From positions 62,001 to 126,000 of the forward strand of contig NZ_QAOJ01000009.1 of assembly GCF_003050835.1 (NCBI RefSeq): a DNA stretch of 64,000 bases, in the 5' to 3' direction. Positions 41,285 to 51,185 of this stretch are shown piece by piece. The notes under the pieces are model-generated. The model made no database searches and was not told the DNA's origin. It worked only from the letters and a program-made list of their open reading frames with translations. Position 1 is the stretch's first letter, and each line of letters begins with the position of its first letter. The stretch is from Pseudomonas sp. GV071. Its GTDB lineage: Bacteria; Pseudomonadota; Gammaproteobacteria; Pseudomonadales; Pseudomonadaceae. The position numbers and the translations under genes were made by a program.

Positions 41285-41464
41285 ATGAACCTTTGCGGTT
41301 ACCCCGCAGTTCTAGACCGAAGCGCGCCACGAACGCGCCGTTACCTGGAGAGTCGTCATGCTGATGGCACATATCCCCGCGCTGGTTCGCCCAGGCACAT
41401 CGAAGTATTCCCTCGCATTTCCACGCGACTGCCGGTCGACGTGATCCAGCACATCCACTGCTGA
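41285..41464 (+). CDS. Candidate 59-residue leader ORF
   Basis: ATG 41285 opens a 59-codon frame (MNLCGYPAV...RLPVDVIQHIHC). Its second half has high GC at third positions, like real genes here, and it has Cys at position 4 and at the last codon. No good SD precedes 41285. A different frame with GGAGAG and ATG 41358 encodes 28 residues (MLMAHIPALV...) and overlaps it. Either may be a leader peptide for the operon starting at 41532; not proven. Confidence 0.35.
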   Translation: MNLCGYPAVLDRSAPRTRRYLESRHADGTYPRAGSPRHIEVFPRISTRLPVDVIQHIHC

Positions 41465-41531
41465 ATGCCTGCTCGCCTGTTTGGCCTTGCCGCCGAGCGG
41501 CAAACCCTTTTTGCCCATTTAGGCGCCTGCC

Positions 41532-42745
<1,214 letters not shown>

Positions 42746-42749
<4 letters not shown>

Positions 42750-43411
42750 GCTTCGATTGGAATTTTGTCTGGTCCACCTTGCCGGCGTTTGCCAAGGCGG
42801 TGCTGGTCACCTTGCAGGTGGGCGTTATCGCCATCGCCACCGGGTTGCTTGTCGCGCTGCTCAACACGTCGATTCTGGTTCTGCGCGTGCGGGTGTTGAG
42901 TACGTTGGTGAAGGGCTATATCGAAGTAGCGCGCAACACGCCGCTGCTGTTGCAGCTGTTCTTTATCTACTTCGCGCTGCCCAGTGTCGGTATCCGGGTG
43001 TCGGGGTTCAGCGCGGCAATTATTGCGATGACCTTTCTCGGTGGCGCCTACCTGACCGAGGTACTGCGCGCCGGGGTGGAAGCAGTGCCGAAAACCCAGA
43101 TCGAATCGGGGCTGTCCATTGGCCTGTCGCGCTGGCAACTGCTGCGTCACGTGGTCTTGCCACAGGCGGGGATTCTCAGCCTGCCGGCGCTGTTCGCCAA
43201 TTTCATTTTTCTGCTCAAGGAAACCACCATCGTTTCCGCAGTGGCGGTACCGGAGATTCTCTACACCACCAAAAGCTATATCGCCCTGTATTACAAAACC
43301 TACGAGATGCTTGCGGTGATGACGGCCATCTGTGTGCTGTTGTTCCTGCCGCTGTCGCTGTTGCTGGTGCGCGTGGAAAGGAGGTTGCAGCATGCCCAGT
43401 TCGGGTCTTGA
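42746..43411 (+). CDS. Polar amino acid ABC transporter permease 1
   Basis: A 221-residue HisM/GlnP-like permease with five or so TM helices and the EAA loop ESGLSIGLSRWQLLRHVVLPQA. ATGA overlap with the threonine-synthase-like gene and a 20-base overlap with permease 2 show a tightly coupled operon. Confidence 0.92.
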
Positions 43412-44051
43412 TCTGCTGCTGGTCTCGGCACCGCAACTGGCCAAGGGCGCGTGGCAGACGCTGAGCATTTCCGTGGCGTCGATCGTGTTCAGCACGCTCG
43501 GCGGGTTGCTGTATGGCGTGCTGCGCGACCTGCGCAACCGGTGGCTGGAGTGGCCGCTGCGGATTTACCTGGAGCTGTTTCGCGCCATACCGGTGCTGGT
43601 GTGGTTGTACCTGCTGTTTTTCGGCCTGCCGATTTTCCTCGGCGCCACGCTATCGAGCTTCAGCTGCGCGGTGTTGGTGTTGTCGTTATGGGGCGCCAGC
43701 GAGGTCGGCGAGGTGGTGCGCGGCGGCTTGCATTCGTTGCCCCGTGGCCAGCGCGAAGCGGCCCTGGCCATCGGCCTCGACAGGCCGCGGCTGTACACGC
43801 AGATCCTGCTGCCGCAGGCGCTCAAACGCATCACGCCGCCGACCATCAATGTCTACACCCGCATCATCAAGACCAGTTCCCTGGCGGTACTGATTGGTGT
43901 GGTGGACGTCATCAAGGTGGGCCAGCAGATCATCGAACGGACCTATGAGTCGGTGCTGATCTACGGCTTTCTCTTCGCCTTTTTCTTTCTGCTGTGCTTT
44001 CCGCTATCGGCCGTGTCTCGCGTGCTCGAACGTCGTTGGAGTCATGCATGA
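43392..44051 (+). CDS. Polar amino acid ABC transporter permease 2
   Basis: A 219-residue HisQ/GlnP-like permease with the EAA loop REAALAIGLDRPRLYTQILLPQALK. ATG 43392 lies within the end of permease 1. Pairs with permease 1 to form the membrane channel. Confidence 0.92.
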   Translation: MPSSGLDLLLVSAPQLAKGAWQTLSISVASIVFSTLGGLLYGVLRDLRNRWLEWPLRIYLELFRAIPVLVWLYLLFFGLPIFLGATLSSFSCAVLVLSLWGASEVGEVVRGGLHSLPRGQREAALAIGLDRPRLYTQILLPQALKRITPPTINVYTRIIKTSSLAVLIGVVDVIKVGQQIIERTYESVLIYGFLFAFFFLLCFPLSAVSRVLERRWSHA

Positions 44052-44806
44052 CCGCTCTGTTGGAACTCACTCAATTCACTAAAACCTTCGGCGCCACCCC
44101 GGTGCTGAACGGCATCGACCTGCAGGTGCGGCGCGGCGAAGTGGTGGTCATTCTCGGGCCTAGCGGGTGCGGTAAAAGCACCTTGCTGCGTTGCCTCAAT
44201 GGCCTCGAAGAGGGGCAGGGCGGCCACCTGCGTTTTGCCGGCGCCGAACTCAACGGCACCACCTATTGGCGTGCGGTGCGCCAGCGCATCGGCATGGTGT
44301 TTCAGAGCTACCACCTGTTCCCGCACAAGACCGTGCTGGAGAACATTCTGCTCGGCCCCTTGCAGGTGCAGAAGCGCGCCTTTGGCGAAGCGCTGGCCCA
44401 GGCCGAAGCGCTGCTGGCCCGGATCGGCCTGTTGGACAAACGCAACGCCTACCCGCGCGAGCTTTCCGGCGGCCAGCAGCAGCGCATTGCGATCGTCCGT
44501 GCGCTGTGCATGAACCCCGAAGTGATGCTGTTCGATGAGGTCACCGCGGCGCTGGACCCGGAAATGGTCAAGGAGGTGCTGGAAGTCATTCTCGGCCTCG
44601 CCGAGGGCGGCATGACCATGTTGATTGTGACCCACGAAATGGCCTTCGCCCGAGCGGTGGCCGATCGCATTTTGTTCATGGACGGCGGCGTGATTGCCGA
44701 ACAGAACGACCCCGAAAGCTTTTTCAGCAACCCGCAAACCGCACGCGCGCAGCAGTTTCTGCAGAAGTTCTCCTACTTGGAAAACATGTCTAGAAGGAAA
44801 GCATGA
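44048..44806 (+). CDS. Polar amino acid ABC transporter ATP-binding protein
   Basis: A 252-residue GlnQ/HisP-like ATPase: Walker A GPSGCGKST, Q-loop FQSYHLFPH, signature LSGGQQQR, Walker B VMLFDEVTAALDP, H-loop THE. The Walker B Glu-Val (DEVTAALD) is common in this subfamily. ATGA overlaps at both ends. Confidence 0.93.
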   Translation: MTALLELTQFTKTFGATPVLNGIDLQVRRGEVVVILGPSGCGKSTLLRCLNGLEEGQGGHLRFAGAELNGTTYWRAVRQRIGMVFQSYHLFPHKTVLENILLGPLQVQKRAFGEALAQAEALLARIGLLDKRNAYPRELSGGQQQRIAIVRALCMNPEVMLFDEVTAALDPEMVKEVLEVILGLAEGGMTMLIVTHEMAFARAVADRILFMDGGVIAEQNDPESFFSNPQTARAQQFLQKFSYLENMSRRKA

Positions 44807-45699
44807 TGAAACGTTCAACTGCCCTGTTATTCCCCGTGCTCGCGGCCAGCATTCTGCTCGGATGTGGCAATTCGGAAGCGCCGAAACAAGCCAGCAAAGA
44901 GGCGAGTGCCGAGCCTGCCAAAGAGGCTGCGCCGAGTGCCGGTTACCTGGACAAGATCAAAGCCCGCGACAAGCTGGTGGTCGGTGTGTTCAGCGATAAA
45001 CCACCCTTTGGTTTCGTCGATGAGCACGGCACTTACGTCGGGTTTGACACTGACATCGCCAAGCGTTTGGCCAAGGACCTGCTCGGCGATGAAAGCAAAG
45101 TCGAGTTCGTGGTGGTCGAGCCCGCCAGCCGCATTCCGTTCCTGCAGAGCGACAAGGTCGACCTGATTCTGGCCAACATGACCGTCACCCCCGAGCGCGC
45201 CGAAGCGGTGGAGTTCACCAACCCCAACCTGCGTGTAGCGGTGCAGGCCATCGTCGCCGATGGCAGCAGCGTGAAAAAGCTTGATGACCTGGCGGATAAA
45301 ACCACCATCGTCACCACCGGCACCACGGCCGATATCTGGCTGACCAAAAATCACCCGGACTGGAAACTGCTCAAGTTCGAGAAGAACTCCGAGTCCCTGC
45401 AAGCCCTGGCCAACGGCCGTGGCGACGCCTACGCGCAGGACAACCTGGTGCTGTTCAGCTGGGCCAAACAAAACCCCGGCTACCGCGTGCTGGCAGACAA
45501 ACTGGGCAGCGAAGCACCGATTGCTCCAGCGGTGAAGAAGGGCAACATCGAGCTGCGTGACTGGGTCAACGTCGAGCTGAGCAAACTGGGTGAAGAGCAG
45601 TTCCTGCTCAAGCTGTACGACCAGTACGTGCGTGCGCAACTGGCTGACGGCACCGATCCGAAGTCGGTGATCGTCGAAGGCGGCAAGTGGGAAGGTTAA
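44803..45699 (+). CDS. Amino acid ABC transporter substrate-binding lipoprotein
   Basis: A 298-residue SBP_bac_3 protein. The signal peptide ends in a lipobox (ASILLGC, Cys about 21), so it is probably a lipoprotein, followed by an Ala/Glu-rich linker. The ligand domain begins KLVVGVFSDKPPFGFVDEHGTYVGFDTDIAKRLAK; PASRIPFLQSDKVDLILANMTVTPERAEAVEF is the typical polar-amino-acid motif. Ligand might be an acidic or sulfur-containing amino acid; not determinable. Confidence 0.92.
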   Translation: MMKRSTALLFPVLAASILLGCGNSEAPKQASKEASAEPAKEAAPSAGYLDKIKARDKLVVGVFSDKPPFGFVDEHGTYVGFDTDIAKRLAKDLLGDESKVEFVVVEPASRIPFLQSDKVDLILANMTVTPERAEAVEFTNPNLRVAVQAIVADGSSVKKLDDLADKTTIVTTGTTADIWLTKNHPDWKLLKFEKNSESLQALANGRGDAYAQDNLVLFSWAKQNPGYRVLADKLGSEAPIAPAVKKGNIELRDWVNVELSKLGEEQFLLKLYDQYVRAQLADGTDPKSVIVEGGKWEG

Positions 45700-45717
45700 G
45701 AACCTGCGTTGCCAAGG

Positions 45718-45745
45718 AGCCCGCCTTGCACGGCGGGCTTTTTTC
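45718..45745 (+). terminator. Terminator of the amino acid ABC operon
   Basis: AGCCCGCC (45718-45725), TTGCAC, GGCGGGCT (45732-45739), then a run of T. Confidence 0.93.
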
Positions 45746-45811
45746 GCCATGAACCCTGGCGTTCAGGCCCAACGTACTCTCTGATTTCGTCCCTTTGGGA
45801 CGCCGGATTTT

Positions 45812-46744
45812 ATGCATATCGATCTTCGTCAGCTCCGCCACTTTATTGCCCTGGTGGAGCATCGCAATTTCACCGTTGCGGCCCAGGCGGTGAACATTTC
45901 CCAATCGGCGTTCAGCCGCAGCATTCAAGCTTTGGAACAAGGCTTTGGGGCGCGACTGGTGGACCGCACGCGCAACCTCGAACCGACCCGCAAGGGCTTG
46001 GTGGTGCTCGGCCATGCACGACGCCTGCTGGGTGATGCCAACGAGCTGCTTAACGATGTGCGCCAGTTCAATGAGAAGGAAGCCGGTGAGCTGCGTTTTG
46101 CCTGTGGCCCGGCTCCCGCCGCCTGGGTGATGCCGCAGGCCATCGGGCTGTTTACCAAACGCTTGCCGAAAGTGCGGCTGCGCTTTCAGGTGGATAACTG
46201 GCAGGCGTTGGGGCAACGCCTGTTGGCCGAAGAGTTCGAGTTCTTCGTCGCTGATGCGCGGCATTTTGAGGTCAACCCGGATTACCAGGTGCAGTTGCTC
46301 AGCGCCCATCGCTGGGGCTTTTGCTGTCGCAGCGAACACCCCCTGGCGGCGTTTGCCGAGGTGTCCCTGGAGCAGCTGTTCAGCTACCCGTTGGCGGGCA
46401 CTGTGCGCCCACCCAACCTGCGCAAGGCGCTGGTGGGCTTGAGCGGCCGGCCGGATTTTCAAACCTCCATCGAGTGCGACAACGGCCATAGCCTGATCAA
46501 TGTGGTGCAGCATTCCGATGCCATCGGCACGACCAACGTCAGTGCCAGCAACCCGTACCTGCGCGATGGCACCGTCAAGCTACTCAAGGTGCAGGGCCTG
46601 GATATGCAGGGTGAAGAGTTCTTCACCCACTACGGCATTGTCCGTCGTGCCGGGCATCGCTTGTCGTACCCGGCGCAAGTCTTGATGGACTGTTTTCTCG
46701 AGGCCGACAGCGAGCTGCTGGCCCGTGATCGGCCGGCCAGTTGA
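45812..46744 (+). CDS. LysR-family regulator
   Basis: A 310-residue regulator: HTH about 1-60 (LRHFIALVEHRNFTVAAQAVNISQSAFSRSIQALEQ) and effector domain about 88-295. It lies just after the amino-acid transporter operon on the same strand, behind a terminator, and overlaps the esterase gene start. It may regulate either neighbour. Confidence 0.92.
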   Translation: MHIDLRQLRHFIALVEHRNFTVAAQAVNISQSAFSRSIQALEQGFGARLVDRTRNLEPTRKGLVVLGHARRLLGDANELLNDVRQFNEKEAGELRFACGPAPAAWVMPQAIGLFTKRLPKVRLRFQVDNWQALGQRLLAEEFEFFVADARHFEVNPDYQVQLLSAHRWGFCCRSEHPLAAFAEVSLEQLFSYPLAGTVRPPNLRKALVGLSGRPDFQTSIECDNGHSLINVVQHSDAIGTTNVSASNPYLRDGTVKLLKVQGLDMQGEEFFTHYGIVRRAGHRLSYPAQVLMDCFLEADSELLARDRPAS

Positions 46745-47700
46745 AGCGCGCGGTCATGGCCGTGCTGGGGCTGTTGAGCTGCGGCGCTGGCCACGCCACT
46801 GACGATGTGCCGGCATTCAGCGCCGGCCTGGGCATTGCCGCCACGTTGCAGGCGGGGGACGCCGGGCCGCTGCGTGAGGGTGAGTTTGCCGGCGGCGTGC
46901 GTGCCATTACCGATGTGCCGTATGTGCCCTCGGCGGGTGCGTCACAGCGTCTGGATCTGTACCTGCCGCCGCACATTGCCGATGGTCGAGCGGCGCCGTT
47001 GCTGGTGTTTATCCATGGTGGTGGCTGGTCAGCCGGCCATCCCCGTGCGCTGGGCACCTTCGCGGATTTCCCCCAGGTGCTGGCGCGCTTTGCGGCGCGT
47101 GGTTACGCGGTGGCTTCACTGGGTTACCGGCGCAGTGGCGAGGCACCGTTTCCGGCGGCGCTGGAGGACATTCACGCAGCCCTGGCGTGGCTGCGCGCCG
47201 ATGCTGGTTTTTATGCCATCGACCCCAATCGAATTGCCCTTTGGGGTGCGTCGGCCGGTGCCCATCTGGCCGCATTGGCAGCACTGAATGGCGGGCAACC
47301 ACTGGGGGTCAAGGCGCTGGTGGGCTGGTACGGCATTTACGATCTGCAGCGTTTGCAGGCCACCCCCGGTTACCCCGCTATCGTCGAGGCCAGTGGCCAA
47401 TGGCTCGGTTGTGTGCCGGCTCGTTGCACCGCGCAGCAGCTGGCCGCTGCCAGCCCCATTGCCTACCTCGCGGCGCCGCTACCGCCGACGTTGTTGATCT
47501 ACGGCGATGCGGACCGGGTGGTGCCACCTGAACAGTCGCAATTGTTTGCCCAACACCTGGCGGCGCAGGGTGCCCGGGTTACCCTGCTGCAGGCGCCTGG
47601 CCTTGGCCATAGCCTGGTGGGGGGTGACCAGGCGGCCACCGCCGCCGGCAATCGGGCGGCGTTGGAGGCGACCCTGCGGTTTCTCGACCGCGAGCTTTAG
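46741..47700 (+). CDS. Secreted HSL/acetylesterase-like alpha/beta hydrolase
   Basis: A 319-residue hydrolase. Oxyanion motif LVFIHGGGWSAGH (about 85), nucleophile WGASAGAH (about 168), acid in YGDADRVVPPEQ, His in LGHSLVGG. The N-terminus MKRAVMAVLGLLSCGAGHA is a signal peptide if TTG 46741 is the start, which overlaps the LysR stop (TTGA); ATG 46756 would shorten it. It converges with the DUF6250-rhamnogalacturonan-type locus and could deacetylate a pectic sugar, a guess from position only. Confidence 0.85.
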   Translation: MKRAVMAVLGLLSCGAGHATDDVPAFSAGLGIAATLQAGDAGPLREGEFAGGVRAITDVPYVPSAGASQRLDLYLPPHIADGRAAPLLVFIHGGGWSAGHPRALGTFADFPQVLARFAARGYAVASLGYRRSGEAPFPAALEDIHAALAWLRADAGFYAIDPNRIALWGASAGAHLAALAALNGGQPLGVKALVGWYGIYDLQRLQATPGYPAIVEASGQWLGCVPARCTAQQLAAASPIAYLAAPLPPTLLIYGDADRVVPPEQSQLFAQHLAAQGARVTLLQAPGLGHSLVGGDQAATAAGNRAALEATLRFLDREL

Positions 47701-48362
47701 GCGTCGGGAACCCGCGTTACGCGAAAATCGCCGATGGCCTGACGCGAGGTCACGGTGCGAAAGCCAAAGTAGCCGCCGCGTGGCACGCCGTGATGGCGGG
47801 CGTGAAAAAACAGCTCGTCATCCACCCACAACCCGGTACCCAGACCATCCACCCGAATGCGCACCCGGTAGGTACGATTGGCCTCAAGCAAGTGCGCGGC
47901 GTCGGTGTATTCGCCCAGCAGTAACCGTTCGCCGTGGCCGTCGTAGCGGCGGAAGCGCGTGGTGCTGTTGTCGTTGCCGCCCATGCCGACGTAGTACAGG
48001 TCGAGGTTGTCGTACTCGGCCAGAGCGCCGCTGCGGGTAAACAGCTGGGCGTTCTGCGGGTCGTGAGCGGCCCAGAAGATATTCAGGTCGGAAAGCCGGT
48101 CGTGGCGCCCGCCGTCGACTAGCACCTGACGGCTGAATTCAATCTGGTAAGCGCCACTCAGCGGCTGGCTCAGCCAGACGGTCACGCCCTCGGCGCTGTC
48201 GATCAGCAACTGGCCATGAGCGGCGCTTACCTGGGTGTCAGGATGCTGCGCTTCGATGGTCCAGCGCTGCGGGGAAAACTGCTGGAAATCGTCCTCGACC
48301 AGGATGAGCGGTTGGCGGGCTGCGTGATCGGTTTGCAGCTCGGGGGACTGTTGAATAGGCAT
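47697..48362 (-). CDS. DUF6250-like beta-sandwich protein
   Basis: A 221-residue protein without a signal peptide. It is rich in beta-strand patterns: LSQPLSGAYQIEFSRQVL, LNIFWAAHDP, DLYYVGMGGNDNSTTRFRRYDGHGE, YRVRIRVDG, GYFGFRTVTS. This looks like the DUF6250 domain found with rhamnogalacturonan-degrading enzymes. ATG 48362 is used. It follows the large Tat protein gene by 54 bp and is probably co-transcribed. Enzymatic role unproven. Confidence 0.6.
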   Translation of the reverse strand: MPIQQSPELQTDHAARQPLILVEDDFQQFSPQRWTIEAQHPDTQVSAAHGQLLIDSAEGVTVWLSQPLSGAYQIEFSRQVLVDGGRHDRLSDLNIFWAAHDPQNAQLFTRSGALAEYDNLDLYYVGMGGNDNSTTRFRRYDGHGERLLLGEYTDAAHLLEANRTYRVRIRVDGLGTGLWVDDELFFHARHHGVPRGGYFGFRTVTSRQAIGDFRVTRVPDA

Positions 48363-48416
48363 GCACACATTCTCGAAAAAGGCTCGGAAAACGCCGGCGA
48401 TACCGGCGCGTAACGT

Positions 48417-51170
48417 TCAGGTGTGAGGCGGTGGGCCAGCGAGGGCGAGCAGGGCGATGGCGGTCAGGCCCCACTGCGCCACGGCGTTGGTGGACAGGTT
48501 GGCGCTGCTGGTGCTGCCGGAGTTCTGGTCGATCACCGACACCGGTTCGGCTTCCACCAGCGGGTACAGGTAGGCGGGTGTAGGCATCTGGCGGAAAGTG
48601 CGGTTGGGCGTTGGAATGCCGCCGCTGCCGCCGCTGAACTCCTGCCAGGCGCGGCGTTGCAGTGCCGCGTCGTGGCGGTAGTTGCCGACAAAAGCGCTGA
48701 GCCGTGCGTGGGCCTGGGTCAGGTTGGTTTTCGGTAAGGCCTGGCCCAACGCGTGTTGCTGCTCGGCGGCCGGTGCGTTGTACAGCCGGCAGTAGTCCAG
48801 CCAGGCATGCTCGAAGGCGGGCGAGGGCAGTAGGCGCAGCAGCTCGCCACAGATTTCCGCCAGGCCGAACACGGCGCTCAGGTGCAGCACATACAGCTGG
48901 CCGCTGGTGTTCCGGTCGAAGGTGCCGCTGGCGATATGCATGTCTGCCGAACCGCTGAAAAAGCCCAGGGGCTGGTTGCCGATGCTGTCCATGCTGTTGA
49001 GCAGGCGCTGGCGTATCGCTGGGTCGCCCGTGCGCTCCCATTCGGTCAGCCACGCGGCGGCGACAGCGCCCCAATCAATGCCGAAGTACAGATTGACCTT
49101 GTCCGGGTCTTGCGCGCTTTTCTGCCCGATCTTGCGGGCCGGCACCACCGTGCGCAGGGTGTTCAGCGCTTCGACTTGCTCGCGCAGCAGGTCGCCCACG
49201 CGTTCGTCGGCGGTCAGGTAGTAGAGAAACCGTCGATTGGCGGCGGTAGAAACCCGCAGCTGCTTGGCGCTGTCGCCCCAATGCCGCACGTTATGCCGCG
49301 AACCCAACGGTGCGAAGGGGCCGAGGTGGTGCACATCGACTTCGCCGGTATGCCGGGTCATGGCCTCGGCCATGCGGAACACATCCTGGCGGCCGGTGCG
49401 TAAAAAGTAATACCAGAGCCACAGGTCGGTGCTCAGCTCGGAGTTGTCCCAGGCAAACCCGCCGACGTCATAGCGCCACACATGACGGTCGCCATCGTAG
49501 GTGTGCATGACGTCGCCGTAGTCCCAGAAGCCATACCACTTGCGTTGCTCCACTTCGTTTTTGTAGAAGTCGAAATACCAGGCCAGTTGTTGTTCCAGCT
49601 CGGCTTCACCAGGGCGCTGCTTCTGCACCGGCGACCAGGCCGGGCCGAACACCCCGGCGGCGTGTAAACGCTCGGGGCTGGCGAGCAGCAACGGTGGCTC
49701 CTGAATCCGTGCGGCGATGGCCAGCAGATGCTCGTCGTCGGGTGTGGCAGCCAGCAGTTCAAGCTGCAGTTCGCTGGTGCGGGCGACGCCGGTAGCGGTG
49801 CTGAAACCGGGTTCGTAGTCTTCATAGGTAATGTCCAGGCCTTCGCGTTGTTTAGCGAACGTGTCCTGGCCAAGGCCGTCGTGGTAAGGGCGCAGGTCCA
49901 TGGCTTGCGCCTGCGGGGCCCATAGCCAGACGGTGACCTGCGCCTGCTCGGTATGGGCGTTATCGATGTCCAGTTGCGCCGGGTAGCTCTGCCAGAAATT
50001 GCGCAGGCCAAATACCACCCCGCCACCCGGCGTGCCGATATAGCCGACGCCAGCTGCGCGTTGACCATCGGCCACGTGAACCCAGCCCTGGCCACTGGCC
50101 GTGCGCTTGTTGATGCTGTAGCCATCCGGGTGCGCTTGCAGCAAGCGATAGCTGCCAAACGCCGGGATGTACTGCAGCCCCTCTGCCACCGGCGAGACCA
50201 GCGCCGGGATGGCCTTGCCCGCCCGTTGCGCCGCGACCACACCGGGGCCCGGATCTCGGCGCAAGCCGCTGAGGCCGCGCACCGCCTCATGCAGAAGCCC
50301 GCCATTGGCGCCGACAAAACGCACGTGGCGATCATGCAACGGGGCGTTTAATGGCACAGCAAAGGTCAGGCCGACGCCCTTGATGAAGTCGTGCTGCTGG
50401 TCGCCGTCATACACCAGCGTATGCATCAGGCGCAGCGCGTTGGAGCCGGCGTAAAAGTACAGGCGCACGGTGAACGGCAGCAGGGCATCGCCCGCAGTGC
50501 CGGTATTGCGATGGACACCGTGCAGGGCAATCACCGCGCGCACCGGCCCCTGTTGCTCGACCGTCACTGTGTTCACCTGGCTGCGGTAGCGGCGGCTGAC
50601 GACAGGTTGCTGATCCGGGTCGCTGTCCACCAGCAAGGTCAGCTCGGCGGCGCTCAAGGAGGCCTGGCCGCGGCGTTCGATCCGTTCGATCAGCAATGGC
50701 CCGCTGCGCGGAATCAGGCAGCGCAGCGCGCCGGTATCGACGCTGATGGCCGCTGCCGTTTCGCTGACCAGGCTGGCGCCTTGTCTGCCCTTGGCTGGAA
50801 CCGCCTGCAAGCCGTAGCGTTCGCTCGGCTGGCCGCCTGGTGCCAGGGCGTGCGCCGACCATTTCAGCGAACCATCCGGCCACCAGGCCAGCGGCCAGCT
50901 TTGCAGCGGTTGCACCGCGCCGGCACTGTCACGCAGCTCGAAATCACTGCCCGCCGGAACGCTGCCCTGGGCCCAGGGCGTGCCCCAGGTGACCCCGGCA
51001 AACGCCTGTGGCGCCTGCCCGGCCAACCAGTGCAAGGCCGCGCTGGCGGGCTCACCGTTGGTTTGCCCAAGCGCTCGGGCCCAGGCATTGCTGGCCAGCA
51101 GCGGGGTTGCCAGGGCCATCAGGCTGGAGCCTTTGACAAAGCTGCGACGGGTGAAGGGGGTGTCATGCAT
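48417..51170 (-). CDS. Tat-exported exo-rhamnogalacturonan-lyase-like protein (PcRGLX/YetA-like)
   Basis: A 917-residue periplasmic or exported protein with a twin-arginine signal (FTRRSFVKGSSLMALATPLLASNAWA). An N-terminal beta region (about 45-130: GVTWGTPWAQGSVPAG..WPDGSLKWSAHAL) is followed by a large beta-sandwich and a C-terminal helical barrel (about 530-900: YGFWDYGDVMHTYD..DVGGFAWDNSELSTDLWLWYYFLRTG). This arrangement resembles PcRGLX/YetA-like exo-rhamnogalacturonan lyases. Substrate is inferred from family only. It is 15 bp downstream of a TonB receptor gene and shares its operon. Confidence 0.72.
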   Translation of the reverse strand: MHDTPFTRRSFVKGSSLMALATPLLASNAWARALGQTNGEPASAALHWLAGQAPQAFAGVTWGTPWAQGSVPAGSDFELRDSAGAVQPLQSWPLAWWPDGSLKWSAHALAPGGQPSERYGLQAVPAKGRQGASLVSETAAAISVDTGALRCLIPRSGPLLIERIERRGQASLSAAELTLLVDSDPDQQPVVSRRYRSQVNTVTVEQQGPVRAVIALHGVHRNTGTAGDALLPFTVRLYFYAGSNALRLMHTLVYDGDQQHDFIKGVGLTFAVPLNAPLHDRHVRFVGANGGLLHEAVRGLSGLRRDPGPGVVAAQRAGKAIPALVSPVAEGLQYIPAFGSYRLLQAHPDGYSINKRTASGQGWVHVADGQRAAGVGYIGTPGGGVVFGLRNFWQSYPAQLDIDNAHTEQAQVTVWLWAPQAQAMDLRPYHDGLGQDTFAKQREGLDITYEDYEPGFSTATGVARTSELQLELLAATPDDEHLLAIAARIQEPPLLLASPERLHAAGVFGPAWSPVQKQRPGEAELEQQLAWYFDFYKNEVEQRKWYGFWDYGDVMHTYDGDRHVWRYDVGGFAWDNSELSTDLWLWYYFLRTGRQDVFRMAEAMTRHTGEVDVHHLGPFAPLGSRHNVRHWGDSAKQLRVSTAANRRFLYYLTADERVGDLLREQVEALNTLRTVVPARKIGQKSAQDPDKVNLYFGIDWGAVAAAWLTEWERTGDPAIRQRLLNSMDSIGNQPLGFFSGSADMHIASGTFDRNTSGQLYVLHLSAVFGLAEICGELLRLLPSPAFEHAWLDYCRLYNAPAAEQQHALGQALPKTNLTQAHARLSAFVGNYRHDAALQRRAWQEFSGGSGGIPTPNRTFRQMPTPAYLYPLVEAEPVSVIDQNSGSTSSANLSTNAVAQWGLTAIALLALAGPPPHT

Positions 51171-51185
51171 AAGGGTGCCTGCCGA

